Shown here piece after piece: positions 63,164 to 64,000 of a stretch of 64,000 nt of DNA (its first letter is position 1; the number at the start of each line of letters is the position of its first letter). Both the position numbers and the translations under genes were made by a program. The notes beneath the pieces are model-generated. The model was not told the DNA's origin and ran no database searches. It saw nothing but the letters and a program-made list of their open reading frames with translations. Source of the stretch: Trichoplax sp. H2 (lineage: Eukaryota; Placozoa; Uniplacotomia; Trichoplacea); NCBI GenBank assembly GCA_003344405.1, contig NOWV01000222.1, positions 1-64,000 of the forward strand, written 5' to 3'.

Positions 63164-63826
63164 TTAGTCTCCATCAAAAATACTTGACGCTAAAGGGTAT
63201 CTATCAATTTGCTTACGAGTATCACAGTGCTGTACACTAAACAAATATTGATCTTTGAAGGGAAAATGATCTAAGTTGTGGGTGCTTATTAACAACGGTA
63301 CGAAATCGATATCCACAGTTTTTGTATGGTTAATATACGATGCATTAGTTTTAATGTATCTATACTTTTCCAATAATGTAGAAGCCAATGTCTTTGCCGA
63401 ATTTTGTGGTATACAGTAATATAGAGCAATATCTCACTAGGAAGTTAGATCTACCAGGAAAAAATAAGAGTATCTTGATAATATTTAAAGTTACGAGGAA
63501 ATACGTATGCTGTGGCTATTACAATACTTGATTTAAAAAATTAATTTGCAATATCGTTTGTCCCTGAAATTTACACATTGTTTACATTCGGCTAATCCGA
63601 AAAAATACTGCGTAAATAAGTCAGCACGGTATTCTGGAATTTGCGATTTATTTGAATAAAGAAGAATTAGAGACTTATCTATGAAATTTATATCGCTTTG
63701 GAAATCGTTAAAAGGAATTTGTGAGGATATTAGAAGTATGAGTTATGCACTACATTAATATTTTATGGAAAATAACATACCTGCAATAGAACCCCATAGG
63801 ATTACCTATAATGAAGGTGGTAAAGT
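63164..63826 (-). CDS. Partial unidentified gene at the right edge
   Basis: Candidate minus-strand exons: 63781-63826 (FTTFIIGNPMGFYC, between CTGCAG and GTATGT), possibly one near 63555-63640 (YRADLFTQYFFGLAECKQC), and a terminal exon from about 63432 down to a TAA at 63164 (ALYYCIPQNSAKTLAS... ending SSIFDGD). Composition looks coding, with paired cysteines and Asn-X-Ser/Thr sites suggesting a secreted or lumenal protein. The phases of the first two do not join cleanly, and I do not recognise the family. It is truncated by the window edge. Confidence 0.35.
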
Positions 63827-64000
63827 CTGCAGTTAAATCCTCTATTATTAACAAATAGGGCTTAAGATAAATAAAAAGTAAAAAAAGAAGCGAATTATTT
63901 TTCATAAATTCAATTATTTGATGTACAATAGCACGGCTCTGAACAGCGACGGAATTACAAAGTAGGAGTTTTAGGATAATGTCTACAACTGCTTTCAGCG

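Noticed and set aside
1-64000. CRISPR arrays, operons or bacterial ribosome-binding sites
   Set aside because: Intron-containing metazoan genes throughout; no direct-repeat and spacer array seen.

Overview
The window is eukaryotic: AT-rich, with no operons, short exons separated by GT...AG introns of roughly 70 to 800 bp, and many solo-LTR-like repeats. Its genes are animal-type adhesion G-protein-coupled receptors (aGPCRs, family B2), so it comes from a metazoan. Base composition, intron size and the lectin/mucin/aGPCR architecture would suit an early-branching animal (placozoan or cnidarian-like), but the sequence alone does not fix the species. Two 20-N gaps show it is a draft scaffold.

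The main content is a head-to-tail array of three paralogous genes on the minus strand: gene A (4107-12013), gene B (32903-41024, perhaps to 41778) and gene C (53225-62647). Each encodes a C-type lectin-like domain, a Thr/Ser-rich mucin stalk, a GAIN-like region ending in an intact GPS cleavage motif (...CNHLTHFA...), seven transmembrane segments and a short basic tail. I chained the exons by splice site and phase: 20 exons for A and 24 for C stay in frame throughout, and gene B has one unresolved junction. From the distal GAIN exon to the exon after TM7, exon lengths and phases are almost identical in the three genes, whereas the ectodomain is built from symmetric phase 1-1 exons that vary freely. 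The first coding exons (initiator Met, signal peptide) are not firmly located.

The spaces between the genes (about 12.0-32.9 kb and 41.8-53.2 kb) hold no convincing genes. They carry several families of solo-LTR-like elements (TG...CA ends, TATA box plus AATAAA inside, 5-bp target duplications), including a three-level nested insertion at 48.27-49.76 kb. Around the two N gaps (23.2-27.4 kb) the sequence of a filled and an empty insertion site is interleaved, a sign that two haplotypes were joined wrongly. At the right edge (63164-63826) are possible exons of a fourth, unidentified minus-strand gene.

Inferred function: the array encodes self-cleaving surface receptors whose lectin-like heads stand on glycosylated stalks of differing length and signal through a conserved 7TM core and divergent tails. 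The heads and stalks appear to have diversified while the signalling half was kept.
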